Of a stretch of 64,000 nt of DNA, positions 1-8,576 are shown piece by piece. The DNA lies in NCBI RefSeq assembly GCF_007556815.1, contig NZ_CP041743.1:1302001-1366000 (forward strand), given 5' to 3'. Numbering within the stretch: position 1 is the stretch's first letter; the number at the start of each line of letters is the position of its first letter. Below the pieces are notes generated by a model. It was not told the DNA's origin, made no database searches, and saw only the letters and a program-made list of their open reading frames with translations. The position numbers and the translations under genes were made by a program. The stretch is from Paraburkholderia megapolitana (GTDB taxonomy: Bacteria; Pseudomonadota; Gammaproteobacteria; Burkholderiales; Burkholderiaceae).

Positions 1-13
1 AGGAACGACGCAG

Positions 14-742
14 ATGGGCAACTTGCAGGGCAGCTTCACTAGCGAGTCTGGACGTAGCGAGCTCACGCCAACGGGTGTGCTGCGTGTCGGCGTGGTGTAT
101 GCGCCCGAGCCGTCGGCATTCTTCGCGCTTCGAACCGTGGACGGCGCTCTGCATGGCGTGACGGTCGACCTGGCAAACGAGTTCGCGAGGAGGCTGAACG
201 TACCGGGCGAAGTGCTCGGTTTCTCCGGTTCCGGCCAGCTCGTCGATGCCCTCGAGCAAGGGCAACTCGACGTCGCATTTATGCCGGTCGACGATGAGCG
301 CAGGAAGCACGTGAATTTTGGACCGGAATACTACGTCGTCGAGAGCACCTGCCTCGTGCGCGATGCAGCCGTCGTGCCCGACTTCGCGGCGCTCGACGAT
401 GCCCGGATGACGGTTGTCGGCCTCGCTGAAACCACCACCATCCGGGCCGCGCAAAAGGCGTTGCCCGCGGCGCAGTTCAAGGCAGTGAGTTCGGTCAGCG
501 CGGCCCTCGAGTTGTTGAAGGCGGGCGACGCCGACGCCGTTGCTCTCTCACGCGATGTGCTCGAGCGCTACCAGACACGCTTTCCAGGTTCCAGGGTGCT
601 CGATGGTGCTTTCCATGCGATCAAGGTAGCCATCGCTGTGCCGAAAGGGAAGCCTGTCGCGCTGGACGCAGCCAGCCATTTCCTCGAGCAGGCGAAGTCG
701 TCCGGGTTTGTAGAGGCCGCATTCAGGCGCGCCGGAGTATAA
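14..742 (+). CDS. Solute-binding protein family 3 domain protein lacking a signal peptide
   Basis: The 242-residue protein has the periplasmic amino-acid-binding (SBP_bac_3) fold. It opens with TGVLRVGV, then VTVDLANEFARRL near residues 50-60, and a first-lobe QLDVAFMP strand. Members normally bind polar amino acids for ABC importers. The ATG at 14 has a good Shine-Dalgarno sequence (AGGAA, 1-5), yet the N-terminus is hydrophilic with no signal peptide or lipobox, so as it stands the product would stay in the cytoplasm. No ABC permease or ATPase gene is next to it. The next gene, 112 bp downstream on the same strand, is an aminotransferase. It may be a cytoplasmic amino-acid sensor or scavenger, or a component of an operon lying left of the window. 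The fold is fairly certain and the role is unknown. Confidence 0.8.
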   Translation: MGNLQGSFTSESGRSELTPTGVLRVGVVYAPEPSAFFALRTVDGALHGVTVDLANEFARRLNVPGEVLGFSGSGQLVDALEQGQLDVAFMPVDDERRKHVNFGPEYYVVESTCLVRDAAVVPDFAALDDARMTVVGLAETTTIRAAQKALPAAQFKAVSSVSAALELLKAGDADAVALSRDVLERYQTRFPGSRVLDGAFHAIKVAIAVPKGKPVALDAASHFLEQAKSSGFVEAAFRRAGV

Positions 743-854
743 GCACCGATATTCGACGGTTGCGGCACGACCTCATCGCCGTCGAAGCAAGCGCTGCATC
801 CAGATTTTCGATAAACCGATAAACATCAAACACTCGTAACAAGCGGAGTCAGAC

Positions 855-2057
855 ATGCCGAGCATCGCTAACAGGGTCAACGAAATCCGTCCGTCACCGA
901 CGATCGCAATGAACGTGCGAGCCGCCGAACTCACGCGCGCCGGACGAGACATCGTGCCTTTTAGCCTCGGCGAGCCCGACTTCCACACCGCTGAAAACAT
1001 CAAGGCTGCCGGTATCGCGGCCATCAACGGCAACTTCACGAAGTACACGGCAGCGGATGGCTTCGGTCCGCTGAAGAAAGCGGTGGCGAACAAGCTGCTG
1101 CGCGAGAACCACGCGCAGTACGAGCCGGGTCAGATCGTCATCGGTTCCGGTGCCAAGGTCATCTTGCTGGCCGCCATCATGTGCACCGTCAACCCCGGCG
1201 ACGAAGTCATCATCCCCGCGCCGTACTGGGTCACCTATCCGGACCATGTGCAGATCGCCGGTGGTACGCCTGTCTTTGTAGCGTCCGACGCGGCATCGGG
1301 CTTCAAGCTCACGCCCGAAAAACTCGCGGCCGCGCTGACCAGACGTACCCGCGCGCTCATCTTCAACTCGCCGACGAATCCGAGCGGCGCGATCTACACA
1401 CGCGAGGAAATTCAGGCGCTCGGTGCGGTGCTGAAGGACTATCCGGACGTCTGGATCATCACGGACGAACTGTACGAGCATCTCTACTACGACGAGCAGC
1501 GCACAGTCACTTTTGTCGAAGCCATGCCGAAACTCGCGGGGCAGATCATCACGATCAATGGTTTCTCGAAAGGCTATGCGATGACAGGCTGGCGCCTGGG
1601 ATTCGCGGCCGGGCCGCAGCAGGTGATGAAGTCGATTGGCGATCTTTTGAGCACGATAACCGGCTCGCCCAACAGCGTGGCCCAGGCGGCGGCCATCGAA
1701 GCGCTCGAAGGCGATCAGTCGCACATCGAGCGCAACCGCAAGACGTTCCAGGAGCGCCGCGACTTCGCGTTGCAACGCCTCGCGCAGATCCCCGGTCTGA
1801 AGGCGATCAAGCCTGCCGGTACGTTCTATGTGCTGGTCGATTGCGCAGGATGGATCGGGAGGGTAACGCGTGGCGGCCGTGTGTTGACGAGCGACGTGGC
1901 GGTCGTCGAGGCACTGCTCGAAGAGGCCGATGTCGCTACGGTGCCGGGTGAGGTATTCGGAGCGGGGCCCTTCATCCGCATGTCCATCGCGCTTGGACAC
2001 GAGACAATCGGCAAGGGAATGGACCGCATTGCCGATTTCGCGGAACGGCTGAAGTAA
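855..2057 (+). CDS. PLP-dependent aminotransferase, class I/II (aspartate aminotransferase-like)
   Basis: The protein has 400 residues, the usual length for fold-type I aminotransferases of subgroup I-gamma (AspC/aromatic type). Visible motifs are the N-terminal FSLGEPDFHT, the NSPTNPSG loop, the cofactor-contacting TDELYEHL, and SKGYAMTGWRLGF with the PLP-binding Lys at residue 239. These enzymes move the amino group of aspartate or another amino acid to 2-oxoglutarate in the cytoplasm. It starts at an ATG after a purine-rich AAGCGGAG. It shares its strand with the solute-binding-type gene upstream, which suggests shared amino-acid metabolism. The substrate cannot be read from the sequence. 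Confidence 0.92.
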   Translation: MPSIANRVNEIRPSPTIAMNVRAAELTRAGRDIVPFSLGEPDFHTAENIKAAGIAAINGNFTKYTAADGFGPLKKAVANKLLRENHAQYEPGQIVIGSGAKVILLAAIMCTVNPGDEVIIPAPYWVTYPDHVQIAGGTPVFVASDAASGFKLTPEKLAAALTRRTRALIFNSPTNPSGAIYTREEIQALGAVLKDYPDVWIITDELYEHLYYDEQRTVTFVEAMPKLAGQIITINGFSKGYAMTGWRLGFAAGPQQVMKSIGDLLSTITGSPNSVAQAAAIEALEGDQSHIERNRKTFQERRDFALQRLAQIPGLKAIKPAGTFYVLVDCAGWIGRVTRGGRVLTSDVAVVEALLEEADVATVPGEVFGAGPFIRMSIALGHETIGKGMDRIADFAERLK

Positions 2058-2070
2058 AGTTGTTGCTGCA

Positions 2071-2113
2071 CACCGACCGGCCCTCGCATCGTCGTGCGAG
2101 GCCGGCTGGTGTG
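2071..2113. terminator. Hairpin between convergent genes, likely bidirectional terminator
   Basis: CCGGCCCTCGCA (2077-2088) pairs with TGCGAGGCCGG (2095-2105) with one bulged C around a 6-nt loop. Weaker pairing extends outward between CACC and GGTG. It lies between the aminotransferase stop and the stop of the convergent reductase-like gene. There is no clear T-run, so termination activity is inferred from structure and position. Confidence 0.55.
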
Positions 2114-2132
2114 CCAGGCTACCAAAGCGCTG

Positions 2133-3842
2133 TTATGCGCCGAGGGCAACCGCCTCGCCGGAAGTGGCGGCGAGCATCTGGTGAATCTGCGACACGACCG
2201 CAGCACCTTCGCCGACAGCCGCTGCCACGCGTTTGGTCGATCCAGCACGCGCATCGCCAATCGCGAACACGCCCTCGACGCTAGTACCGAGCCCGCACAC
2301 CGGATTGACACCGTCGATGCCGGTCAGCACAAAACCTTTCTGATCGAGCTGCACGCCGCAGGTGCGTAGCCAGTCGGTATTCGGATCGGCGCCGGTGAAG
2401 AGGAACAGATGCCGCGTGTCGAAATGGTCGGTGCCGTCCGCGAGCGGCTTCTTGAGCCCCACCGTCGTCATACCGCTGTCGTCGCCGTCGATCCGCGCGA
2501 TTTCCGAATGCGGATGAACGATCACGTTCGGCAGCGACTTGATGCGATCGATCAGATAGCGCGACATCGTCGCTTCGAACCCGCTGCGGCGAATCAGCAC
2601 GTGCACGCGTGCCGCGTGCGTCGCGAGATAGACGATTGCCTGCCCCGCCGAGTTGCCGCCGCCCACCAGCACGATCTCCTCGTGCTTGCACAGCTTCGCT
2701 TCAACCGGCGATGCCCAGTAGTACACCCCGCGTCCATCAAAACGCTCGAGCCCTTCGATCTCGGGCCGCCGGTAAACCGCGCCGCTCGCAATCACGATCG
2801 CATGCGCGGTGATGCTGCCGCCGCACTTCAGCTCGAGACGATGCGGCATTTCCTCGCAATGCAGCGTCTTCACTCTGACCGGAATCGCGACGTGCGCGCC
2901 GAACTTCTGCGCCTGCACGAACGCACGGCCCGCGAGCGCCTGACCTGTGATGCCAGTCGGAAAGCCGAGGTAGTTTTCGATCCGCGAACTGGCGCCGGCC
3001 TGGCCGCCAGGTGCGCGGCTATCGAGCACGATCACCGACAGTCCTTCCGAGGCTGCATAAACGGCTGTCGCGAGCCCGGCAGGTCCAGCGCCGACAATCG
3101 CGACATCGTACACATGCGAGTTGTCGAGATCGGGCAGCAGGCCGAGGCATGTCGCGAGTTCGGGATCGCTCGGTCGACGCAGCACCGAGCCATCCGGGCA
3201 GATGACGAGCGGCAGGTCTTCAAGGCGCGCTGCGTACTGTTCGATCAGACCCAGCGCGTCTTCGTCGCTTTCGTCGATGACCGAATGCGGATGACCGTTG
3301 CGCGACAGGAAGCCTTGCAGCGCGACGAGCCGCGAGTCGTTGCGCTTGCCGACCAGAATCGGGCCGCCCGCGCCTTTTTCGATCAGCGACACGCGGCGCA
3401 GGATCAGCGCGCGCATGATGCGCTCGCCCAGGTCGGCCTCGGCGATGATCAGTGCGCGCAGCCGCTCCGGTGCGATCAACAGGCAATCGACCGGTTCGAG
3501 CGCAACGCCGTTGACGAGCGCCGGCCGCCCGGACAACTGGCCGACTTCGGCCATGAAGTCGCCGCGAGTGTGCTCGGTGATGATGTGCTCGCGCCCGAGC
3601 CCATCGCGCTGATAAACCTTGACCGCGCCTGACAGCATCACGAACATGCCGGGACCGGGCAAACCGGTTTCGAACAGCAGGTCGCCCGACTGCCAGTGAT
3701 GCAGTTCGCCGAAGCGGCGCATGCGCTCGATCTCTTCGGCGGTGAGCTTCGGGAACATCTGGTGACGCCGCGTGGACAGCGTCGAGAACGGCGCGTCGGC
3801 GACGACGTCCGGTTGCACTTCTACTGCCTGAATCGACCCCAT
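2133..3842 (-). CDS. Cyclic-nucleotide-binding domain fused to thioredoxin-reductase-like flavoprotein
   Basis: The protein has 569 residues in three parts. A CAP/cNMP-binding domain covers about residues 30-150 (LLFETGLPGPGMFVMLSGAVKVYQ). A short glutaredoxin/thioredoxin-fold segment covers about 165-245 (LVICPDGSVLRRPSDPEL). A thioredoxin-reductase-type FAD/NAD(P) module starts near 247 with GAGPAG and carries a second GGGNSAGQA site for NAD(P). At the place where thioredoxin reductases carry CxxC after GRGV it reads YYWASPVEAKLC, so the redox dithiol is missing. Other family members with this arrangement are annotated as cNMP-regulated FAD-dependent oxidoreductases. The likely reaction is NAD(P)H-dependent flavin chemistry gated by nucleotide or stress signals, but the electron acceptor is unknown. 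Confidence 0.88.
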   Translation of the reverse strand: MGSIQAVEVQPDVVADAPFSTLSTRRHQMFPKLTAEEIERMRRFGELHHWQSGDLLFETGLPGPGMFVMLSGAVKVYQRDGLGREHIITEHTRGDFMAEVGQLSGRPALVNGVALEPVDCLLIAPERLRALIIAEADLGERIMRALILRRVSLIEKGAGGPILVGKRNDSRLVALQGFLSRNGHPHSVIDESDEDALGLIEQYAARLEDLPLVICPDGSVLRRPSDPELATCLGLLPDLDNSHVYDVAIVGAGPAGLATAVYAASEGLSVIVLDSRAPGGQAGASSRIENYLGFPTGITGQALAGRAFVQAQKFGAHVAIPVRVKTLHCEEMPHRLELKCGGSITAHAIVIASGAVYRRPEIEGLERFDGRGVYYWASPVEAKLCKHEEIVLVGGGNSAGQAIVYLATHAARVHVLIRRSGFEATMSRYLIDRIKSLPNVIVHPHSEIARIDGDDSGMTTVGLKKPLADGTDHFDTRHLFLFTGADPNTDWLRTCGVQLDQKGFVLTGIDGVNPVCGLGTSVEGVFAIGDARAGSTKRVAAAVGEGAAVVSQIHQMLAATSGEAVALGA

Positions 3843-3895
3843 CGAATGACTCCTTCACCTTCCGCGCGCCGTGAGGGACGGCCGCGGCAGTAGTA

Positions 3896-4888
3896 CTAGA
3901 CCGCGTTCGGCGCGATATGCGCCTCGACGTGATGCTGCGCTTCCTCAACGATCGCTTCGAGTTCGCAGCCCGCGTCGCGCCAGGCGTCGAGACCGCCCGC
4001 CAGCGGGACCACGTCGCTGAAACCTGCTTCGGTAAGCTGCTTGGCCATCCACGCCGCAGAAATTTCGTTCGGACACGAGCAATAGATGACGAGCTTCTGG
4101 TCGTGCGGATACTTCGCGACGATCTCGTCGAGTTGCCGTTCGTCCGCGTAAAGCGAGCCCGGAATCACGAACGGATCGAGCTTGCGCTTTTCGTGCGAAC
4201 GGATATCGAACACCACGATGGGTGGCGCCTTCGCGAGCATCAACTGATACAGCTCGTCGACGCCGATGCGCGCAGTGGCGAGTTTCTTGATCAGTTGCCG
4301 GCGGCGATACCAGCGATAACTCGCATAGAGCAGCAGCAGAACGACGACCACCGCCGCGGTCATCCGGCCGAGGCGGCTCGCGCCTGCGAACAGCATGTCG
4401 ATCTGCGGCGCGAACAGCACGCCGATCACGAGACCGACGCCGGCCCATAGCGCAGCACCGATGCCGTCATAACCGAGAAACGCACGGTAGGACGTGCCCA
4501 TCGCGCCGGCCATCGGAATCGATACGATCGACAGGCCCGGCACGAACTTCGCCACGGCGAGCACGCGCACGCCCCAGCGGCCGAAAAAGCGCTCGGTTTT
4601 CTTCACGCAGGTATCGCGCGACAGCGACAGTTTGCAGATGGTTTTCAGCGTATTGCCGCCGTACACGCGCCCGGCGAAAAACCAGACGCTGTCGCCGATC
4701 AATGTCGCGAACACCGACAGCACGAGCACCGGTCCTAACTGCGTACCGATGGAACCGGGATGAAGCGCCGCCATCGCCCCGAACAGGACGATGGTGGGGA
4801 GGGCGGGCACGGGTAATCCGAGCGAAGCGGCGAGCACATTGGCGAACACCAGTGCAGGTCCGTATTGCTCAACGAGGTCATGTAGCAT
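3896..4888 (-). CDS. DedA-family membrane protein with C-terminal rhodanese domain
   Basis: I place the start at the ATG at 4888 (MLHDLVEQYGP), giving 330 residues. A longer in-frame reading from 4993 adds a non-hydrophobic stretch unlike the family. The first ~200 residues are a DedA/SNARE-associated membrane domain: several hydrophobic segments, FAGRVYGG, and the FVPGLSIVSIPMAGAMG motif with its Pro/Gly. DedA proteins act as undecaprenyl-phosphate or phospholipid flippases and support membrane homeostasis. Residues ~225-320 form a rhodanese domain with the catalytic-loop cysteines in YCSCPNEISAA. The fusion suggests sulfur or persulfide transfer at the inner membrane face. It lies 53 bp upstream of the reductase-like gene's start side on the same strand and may be co-oriented with it in a redox unit. 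Confidence 0.88.
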   Translation of the reverse strand: MLHDLVEQYGPALVFANVLAASLGLPVPALPTIVLFGAMAALHPGSIGTQLGPVLVLSVFATLIGDSVWFFAGRVYGGNTLKTICKLSLSRDTCVKKTERFFGRWGVRVLAVAKFVPGLSIVSIPMAGAMGTSYRAFLGYDGIGAALWAGVGLVIGVLFAPQIDMLFAGASRLGRMTAAVVVVLLLLYASYRWYRRRQLIKKLATARIGVDELYQLMLAKAPPIVVFDIRSHEKRKLDPFVIPGSLYADERQLDEIVAKYPHDQKLVIYCSCPNEISAAWMAKQLTEAGFSDVVPLAGGLDAWRDAGCELEAIVEEAQHHVEAHIAPNAV

Positions 4889-5165
4889 CGGCTTACTTGG
4901 CGGCCTTGCAGGCTGCGATCTGACGGTAACCCAACGATTATGGACGCATTTTAGAGACGTGCAAGCCTTCTGGAATGCGCGCTGTGATGGCAACTGCGAA
5001 GACGACTGAGATATGCGGGCGGCTGCGCGCGCCGCCTGGTGTCGCGCGGCCCGGATAGCCGGTCAAGCGTCCGGCTGGGCGCACTACGAATCGCGGGAAA
5101 GACAGCAGCGAGGGAATCGGATACGGCGGCGATACGGCACCGGCCGCACGCTGCCGCTTATCGTG

Positions 5166-5417
5166 TCACTGACGGTGGTTGTGCTGTTCGCCAGGCAATT
5201 CGGCGCCGTGGGCGCGGATCGCGGCGATCAGTTCCGCGGGTGTAATTTCGTAGCGCACTTCGCGATGAATGCCGGGCTTGCGCTCGTCGACTTCGACCAG
5301 AAGAATGCCTTTACCGTCCTCTGTCGATTCGAGACGCAGCGAACGAAGTTCGCGCGCCGTCGCATCGTCGAATTCGGTGAGCAGGGCCATGGACCCGGAA
5401 GACCCGGTAGTGCGCAT
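5166..5417 (-). CDS. Conserved-looking small hypothetical protein (83 aa)
   Basis: I do not recognise a named family. The start at 5417 (MRTTGSSGSMALLTEF) is chosen because GAGGA sits 6-7 bases upstream, while the longer reading from 5468 has no such site. The protein is acidic to neutral and soluble. It has a strand-like centre (KGILLVEVDERKPGIHREVRYEITPAELIAAIRAHG) and a His-rich C-terminal tail, with no signal peptide or membrane segment. The order of strands and helix suggests a compact alpha/beta regulator or adaptor. Its codon use matches neighbouring genes and competing frames look random, so it is probably real. Confidence 0.6.
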   Translation of the reverse strand: MRTTGSSGSMALLTEFDDATARELRSLRLESTEDGKGILLVEVDERKPGIHREVRYEITPAELIAAIRAHGAELPGEQHNHRQ

Positions 5418-5916
5418 CGAGTGTCCTCGTTTCATTGTTGGATCGAACCATTTTACGGGCTGGTGCACGCGCTGTTTGTCGCGTGGCGCTCATACCGGCG
5501 TACGTATCCGGCGATTTGCGCCACTGCGCGCCTGACCTGCCGCAGAGTAGTGGGAGCCAGTTTAACGCGACTCGCCATTTCGACGACTGCCTTTTTACGT
5601 GCCCTGGCGCGGTGCATTGCGCGGGCCGCCGGTGTCATGCCTGTGTCGTACCCGTGTATTAAGGCTGAGCGGGAAAGTGCGCAGTGCTCGTGTGCCAAAG
5701 TGTTAGCGGACAGAAAGAATTCGTAGGGAACGGGCACGATCGCGATGTCGCGGCGCGCCGACTACGAAGACCGTCTGCGCGCGACGGCGCAACTGTCAGA
5801 GGAAACGCTGCGAACGCGGCGTGTCCAGCGCGCAAACCCTCCGGCTTCGAGCACCGCTGCATGCTCATGTCCGATTCCGGCCAGAGTTTGGCGGCGGCCT
5901 GCGCTAGAGTAGTGCC
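5418..5916. other. 499-bp region without a convincing gene
   Basis: Between the small hypothetical gene and the Ada-AlkA gene only basic, compositionally random open frames occur. One (5453-5737, minus) ends in an Arg/Ala-rich stretch and has no Shine-Dalgarno sequence. The promoter of the alkylation-repair operon is expected near the right end. I see no repeat or RNA gene. Confidence 0.4.
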
Positions 5917-7353
5917 ATGACTTTCGATCGCGATTCCTGTTATGAAGCCGTGCTGGCGCGCGACCGGCGCTTCGACGGCTGGTTCTTCGTGGCGGTGACA
6001 TCGACGGGTATTTACTGCCGGCCGGTTTGTCCGGTGCGTTCGCCGAAGCTCGCGAATTGCCGTTTCTATGCGAACGCCGCTGCGGCGGAACAGGCCGGTT
6101 TCCGGCCCTGCTTGCGCTGTCGCCCGGAACTCGCGCCCGGCCACGGGCTGCTCGATGTTTCGCGTCGGCTGGCCCAGGCCGCGGCCGCGCTGATCGGCGC
6201 GGGTTTTCTCAACGATGCGAATCTTTCCGCGCTAGCGGCACGTGTCGGCGTCAGCACGCGGCATTTGCGGCGCATCTTCGAAGCGGAATTCGGTGTGTCG
6301 CCGATCGACTACGCACAAACGCAGCGTCTGTTGATGGCCAAGCGTCTGCTGGCGGACACGACCTTGCCTGCTGCGCAGGTCGCCTTGACGGCGGGGTTTG
6401 GCAGCGTGCGGCGCTTTAACGATCTGTTTAGCCGTCGCTACGGTTTCACCCCGGCTCGCGTGCGCAAACATGCCACCGACGCCGCGCGCGCCGCCACTGC
6501 CGATACGCTCACGCTCGACTTGCCGTACCGGCCGCCGTTTGCGTGGGACGCGCTCCTGTATTCCCTCACCAGTCAGGCGATTAGCGGTGTCGAGCGCGTG
6601 ACGCACGACAGCTATACGCGTGCGATCGCGGTGCCGCACGACGGGACGCGCGTAACCGGCTGGCTGCGCGCGGACCATCTGCCGCAGCGGCTCGCGCTGC
6701 GCATTACGCTGTCGTCGTCGCTGACGCCGGTCGTGCCGTCGCTGCTTGCGCAGGTGCGGCGATTCTTCGATCTCGATTGCCGGCCGGATCTGATCGATGC
6801 GCGCCTCGGTGCATTGGCCGCGGCGCTGCCCGGCATGCGCGTGCCGGGTGCCTTCGACGGTTTCGAAACCGCTGTGCGCGCGATTGCGCTGCGCCACTGG
6901 CCGCGCGCCGACGCACATGCCTGGCTGCAACGTATCGCGGATGCGTTCGGCACACCGGTTGCGCAGGCGCCCGATGGATTGCGCACGGCGTTTCCGTCGG
7001 CGCATGCGTTGGCCAGTGTGTCGGCGCAGACGCTGCGTGCGACGGGTTTGCCGTTGCGCGGTGTGACGTGTCTCTTGAAGCTAGCCGACGAGGTCGTACA
7101 GCAACGCGTGTTTCTCGAACCTTTTACGCCACTCGACGAAACGCTCGCGCATTTGCGCGACGTGATCGGTCTCGACGAATGGTCGGTTCAATATGTGGCG
7201 ATGCGCGCGCTCGGTTGGCCTAACGCCTATCCGCTCGGCGATCCGTTGATCGCACAGATGGCACCCGACGACGGCGCATGCTGGGCGCCGTGGCGCGCCT
7301 ATGCGGCTCAACATTTTGCGTATGCAGCGGGACAGGAGGCGAGCGCCGCATGA
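5917..7353 (+). CDS. alkA: Ada-AlkA fusion: methyl-phosphotriester sensor/AraC regulator/3-methyladenine DNA glycosylase II
   Basis: The 478-residue protein joins four parts. The Ada N-terminal zinc domain has Cys 34, 38, 65 and 68, the same spacing as the four zinc cysteines of E. coli Ada. An AraC-type helix-turn-helix covers ~85-185 (ALAARVGVSTRHLRRIFEAEFGVSP). Then come an AlkA N-terminal domain (~195-310) and an HhH-GPD glycosylase domain (~310-470) containing GLDEWSVQYVAMRALG and the Asp of PLGDPLIAQ. It should excise 3-methyladenine and related alkylated bases and also sense methylated DNA backbone to activate transcription. The O6-methyltransferase domain of Ada is absent here but supplied by the next gene, which overlaps by 4 bp. 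The operon may be autoregulated through methylated Ada. Confidence 0.93.
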   Translation: MTFDRDSCYEAVLARDRRFDGWFFVAVTSTGIYCRPVCPVRSPKLANCRFYANAAAAEQAGFRPCLRCRPELAPGHGLLDVSRRLAQAAAALIGAGFLNDANLSALAARVGVSTRHLRRIFEAEFGVSPIDYAQTQRLLMAKRLLADTTLPAAQVALTAGFGSVRRFNDLFSRRYGFTPARVRKHATDAARAATADTLTLDLPYRPPFAWDALLYSLTSQAISGVERVTHDSYTRAIAVPHDGTRVTGWLRADHLPQRLALRITLSSSLTPVVPSLLAQVRRFFDLDCRPDLIDARLGALAAALPGMRVPGAFDGFETAVRAIALRHWPRADAHAWLQRIADAFGTPVAQAPDGLRTAFPSAHALASVSAQTLRATGLPLRGVTCLLKLADEVVQQRVFLEPFTPLDETLAHLRDVIGLDEWSVQYVAMRALGWPNAYPLGDPLIAQMAPDDGACWAPWRAYAAQHFAYAAGQEASAA

Positions 7354-7886
7354 AGTACTGCACACTGATACCGGGCCCGCTCGGCGAGATTCTGCTGCGC
7401 GCCGAAGACGACGCGCTGACCGGTGTCTTCTTCGTCGGCCAGAAATATTTCCCTTCCGCCGATGCATCCGCGCATTGCTATCCGATTGCCGATGCGCCGC
7501 GTGTTCTGCGCGAAGCCCAGCAACAACTCGACGAATATTTCGCAGGCGAGCGCGAACGTTTCACGCTGCGTCTACGTCCTGTCGGGACCGCGTTTCAACG
7601 CAGCGTGTGGGATCAGCTCGTGAAGATTCCGTTTGGTGAAATCGACAGTTATGGGCGTATTGCGCAGCGTCTCGGCCTCGCGGCGGGCAGTGCGCGCGCA
7701 GTCGGTGCCGCAAATGGACGTAACCCGATTTCGATTGTCGTGCCGTGTCATCGCGTGGTGTCGAGTGCGGGCGATCTCACGGGCTATGCGGGCGGTCTGC
7801 ATCGGAAGGAAGCGTTGCTTGCGTTAGAACGGCCACGTTCGACGCTGCCGCGGCAGATGGAATTGCTCGATCTGGGTGGCGTGTAA
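7350..7886 (+). CDS. ogt: Methylated-DNA--protein-cysteine methyltransferase
   Basis: The 178-residue suicide enzyme removes methyl groups from O6-methylguanine and O4-methylthymine. The active site is IVVPCHRVV with the acceptor Cys at residue 133, preceded by the helix-turn-helix segment GSARAVGAANGRNP that intercalates into DNA. The start at 7350 is supported by AGGAGG at 7334-7339 and by the ATGA overlap with the alkA stop, which implies translational coupling. A longer reading from 7278 lacks these. With the upstream Ada-AlkA protein it forms a two-gene version of the adaptive response to alkylation damage. Confidence 0.95.
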   Translation: MKYCTLIPGPLGEILLRAEDDALTGVFFVGQKYFPSADASAHCYPIADAPRVLREAQQQLDEYFAGERERFTLRLRPVGTAFQRSVWDQLVKIPFGEIDSYGRIAQRLGLAAGSARAVGAANGRNPISIVVPCHRVVSSAGDLTGYAGGLHRKEALLALERPRSTLPRQMELLDLGGV

Positions 7887-7918
7887 TCGACAGCTTTCCA
7901 ACGCCGCAACACAAGCTT

Positions 7919-8575
7919 CTACTTCGAACGATGCGCATGCAGCGCTTCGATCATCACGACACCCGCATCGGTGATGTGTTCTTTCGTCAGACGTTTGGCG
8001 AGACGTCGATCCTTCGCTTCGACCGCTGCGAGAATCCGCGTGTGCTCCGCAAACGACGTGTCCTGATACGCGGCCAGTTGCCAGACCAGCCGCAGATAGC
8101 GATCGGCCTTCTGCCACAACGATTCCAGCGCTTCCATCAAATGCCGTTTGTCACTCGGGGCATAGATCGCGCGATGAAACGCCCAGTTGTCCTTTGACCA
8201 TTGGTCCACCTCGGTGGCGTGCGCGTCCTGATCGAGCGCCGCGCGGGCCGTCGCGACATCGGCGGCAGTGAACGCGTCGAGCGCGGCGTCGAGCGCGAGC
8301 AGTTCGAGCGCGACGCGCATGGCCTGCAACTCCTCCGCTTCGTCGCGGGTCATCGACGAAACGAACGCGCCGCGATTCGGCACGATCGTGACGAAGCCGC
8401 GGGCTTCGAGCTGGATGAACGCTTCGCGTACCGGGATGTGGCTCGTGCCGAATTCCTCGGCGATCCGGTCCTGACGCAACTGTGTGCCGGGCGCCAGTTC
8501 GCCGCGCAGGATGCGCTCGCGCAAACGGTCGGACAGCGACTCGGAGAAAACTTTTGCGTCGGCTGACTTCTTCAT
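7919..8575 (-). CDS. GntR-family (FadR/FCD) transcriptional regulator
   Basis: The protein has 218 residues. The N-terminal winged helix covers ~10-75 (LRERILRGELAPGTQLRQDRIAEEFGTSHIPVREAFIQLEARGFV). An all-helical FCD ligand-binding domain follows (~85-210) with conserved His and Asp positions typical of metal- or organic-acid-binding members. It is transcribed divergently from the aminotransferase at 8608, 32 bp away, so that gene is the likely target. No Shine-Dalgarno sequence precedes its ATG. The 12-bp palindrome begins one base upstream of the start codon, so the message may be leaderless and autorepressed. Confidence 0.92.
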   Translation of the reverse strand: MKKSADAKVFSESLSDRLRERILRGELAPGTQLRQDRIAEEFGTSHIPVREAFIQLEARGFVTIVPNRGAFVSSMTRDEAEELQAMRVALELLALDAALDAFTAADVATARAALDQDAHATEVDQWSKDNWAFHRAIYAPSDKRHLMEALESLWQKADRYLRLVWQLAAYQDTSFAEHTRILAAVEAKDRRLAKRLTKEHITDAGVVMIEALHAHRSK

Positions 8576-8576
8576 C

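Noticed and set aside
894..2000. 368-codon open frame on the minus strand opposite the aminotransferase
   Set aside because: Shadow frame of a high-GC gene; Arg/His/Asp-rich translation without any family motif, while the plus strand shows PLP-enzyme motifs.
5453..5737. 94-codon minus-strand frame between the small hypothetical and alkA
   Set aside because: Arg/Ala-rich, no ribosome site, no family resemblance; it overlaps the upstream region of the gene at 5166-5417.
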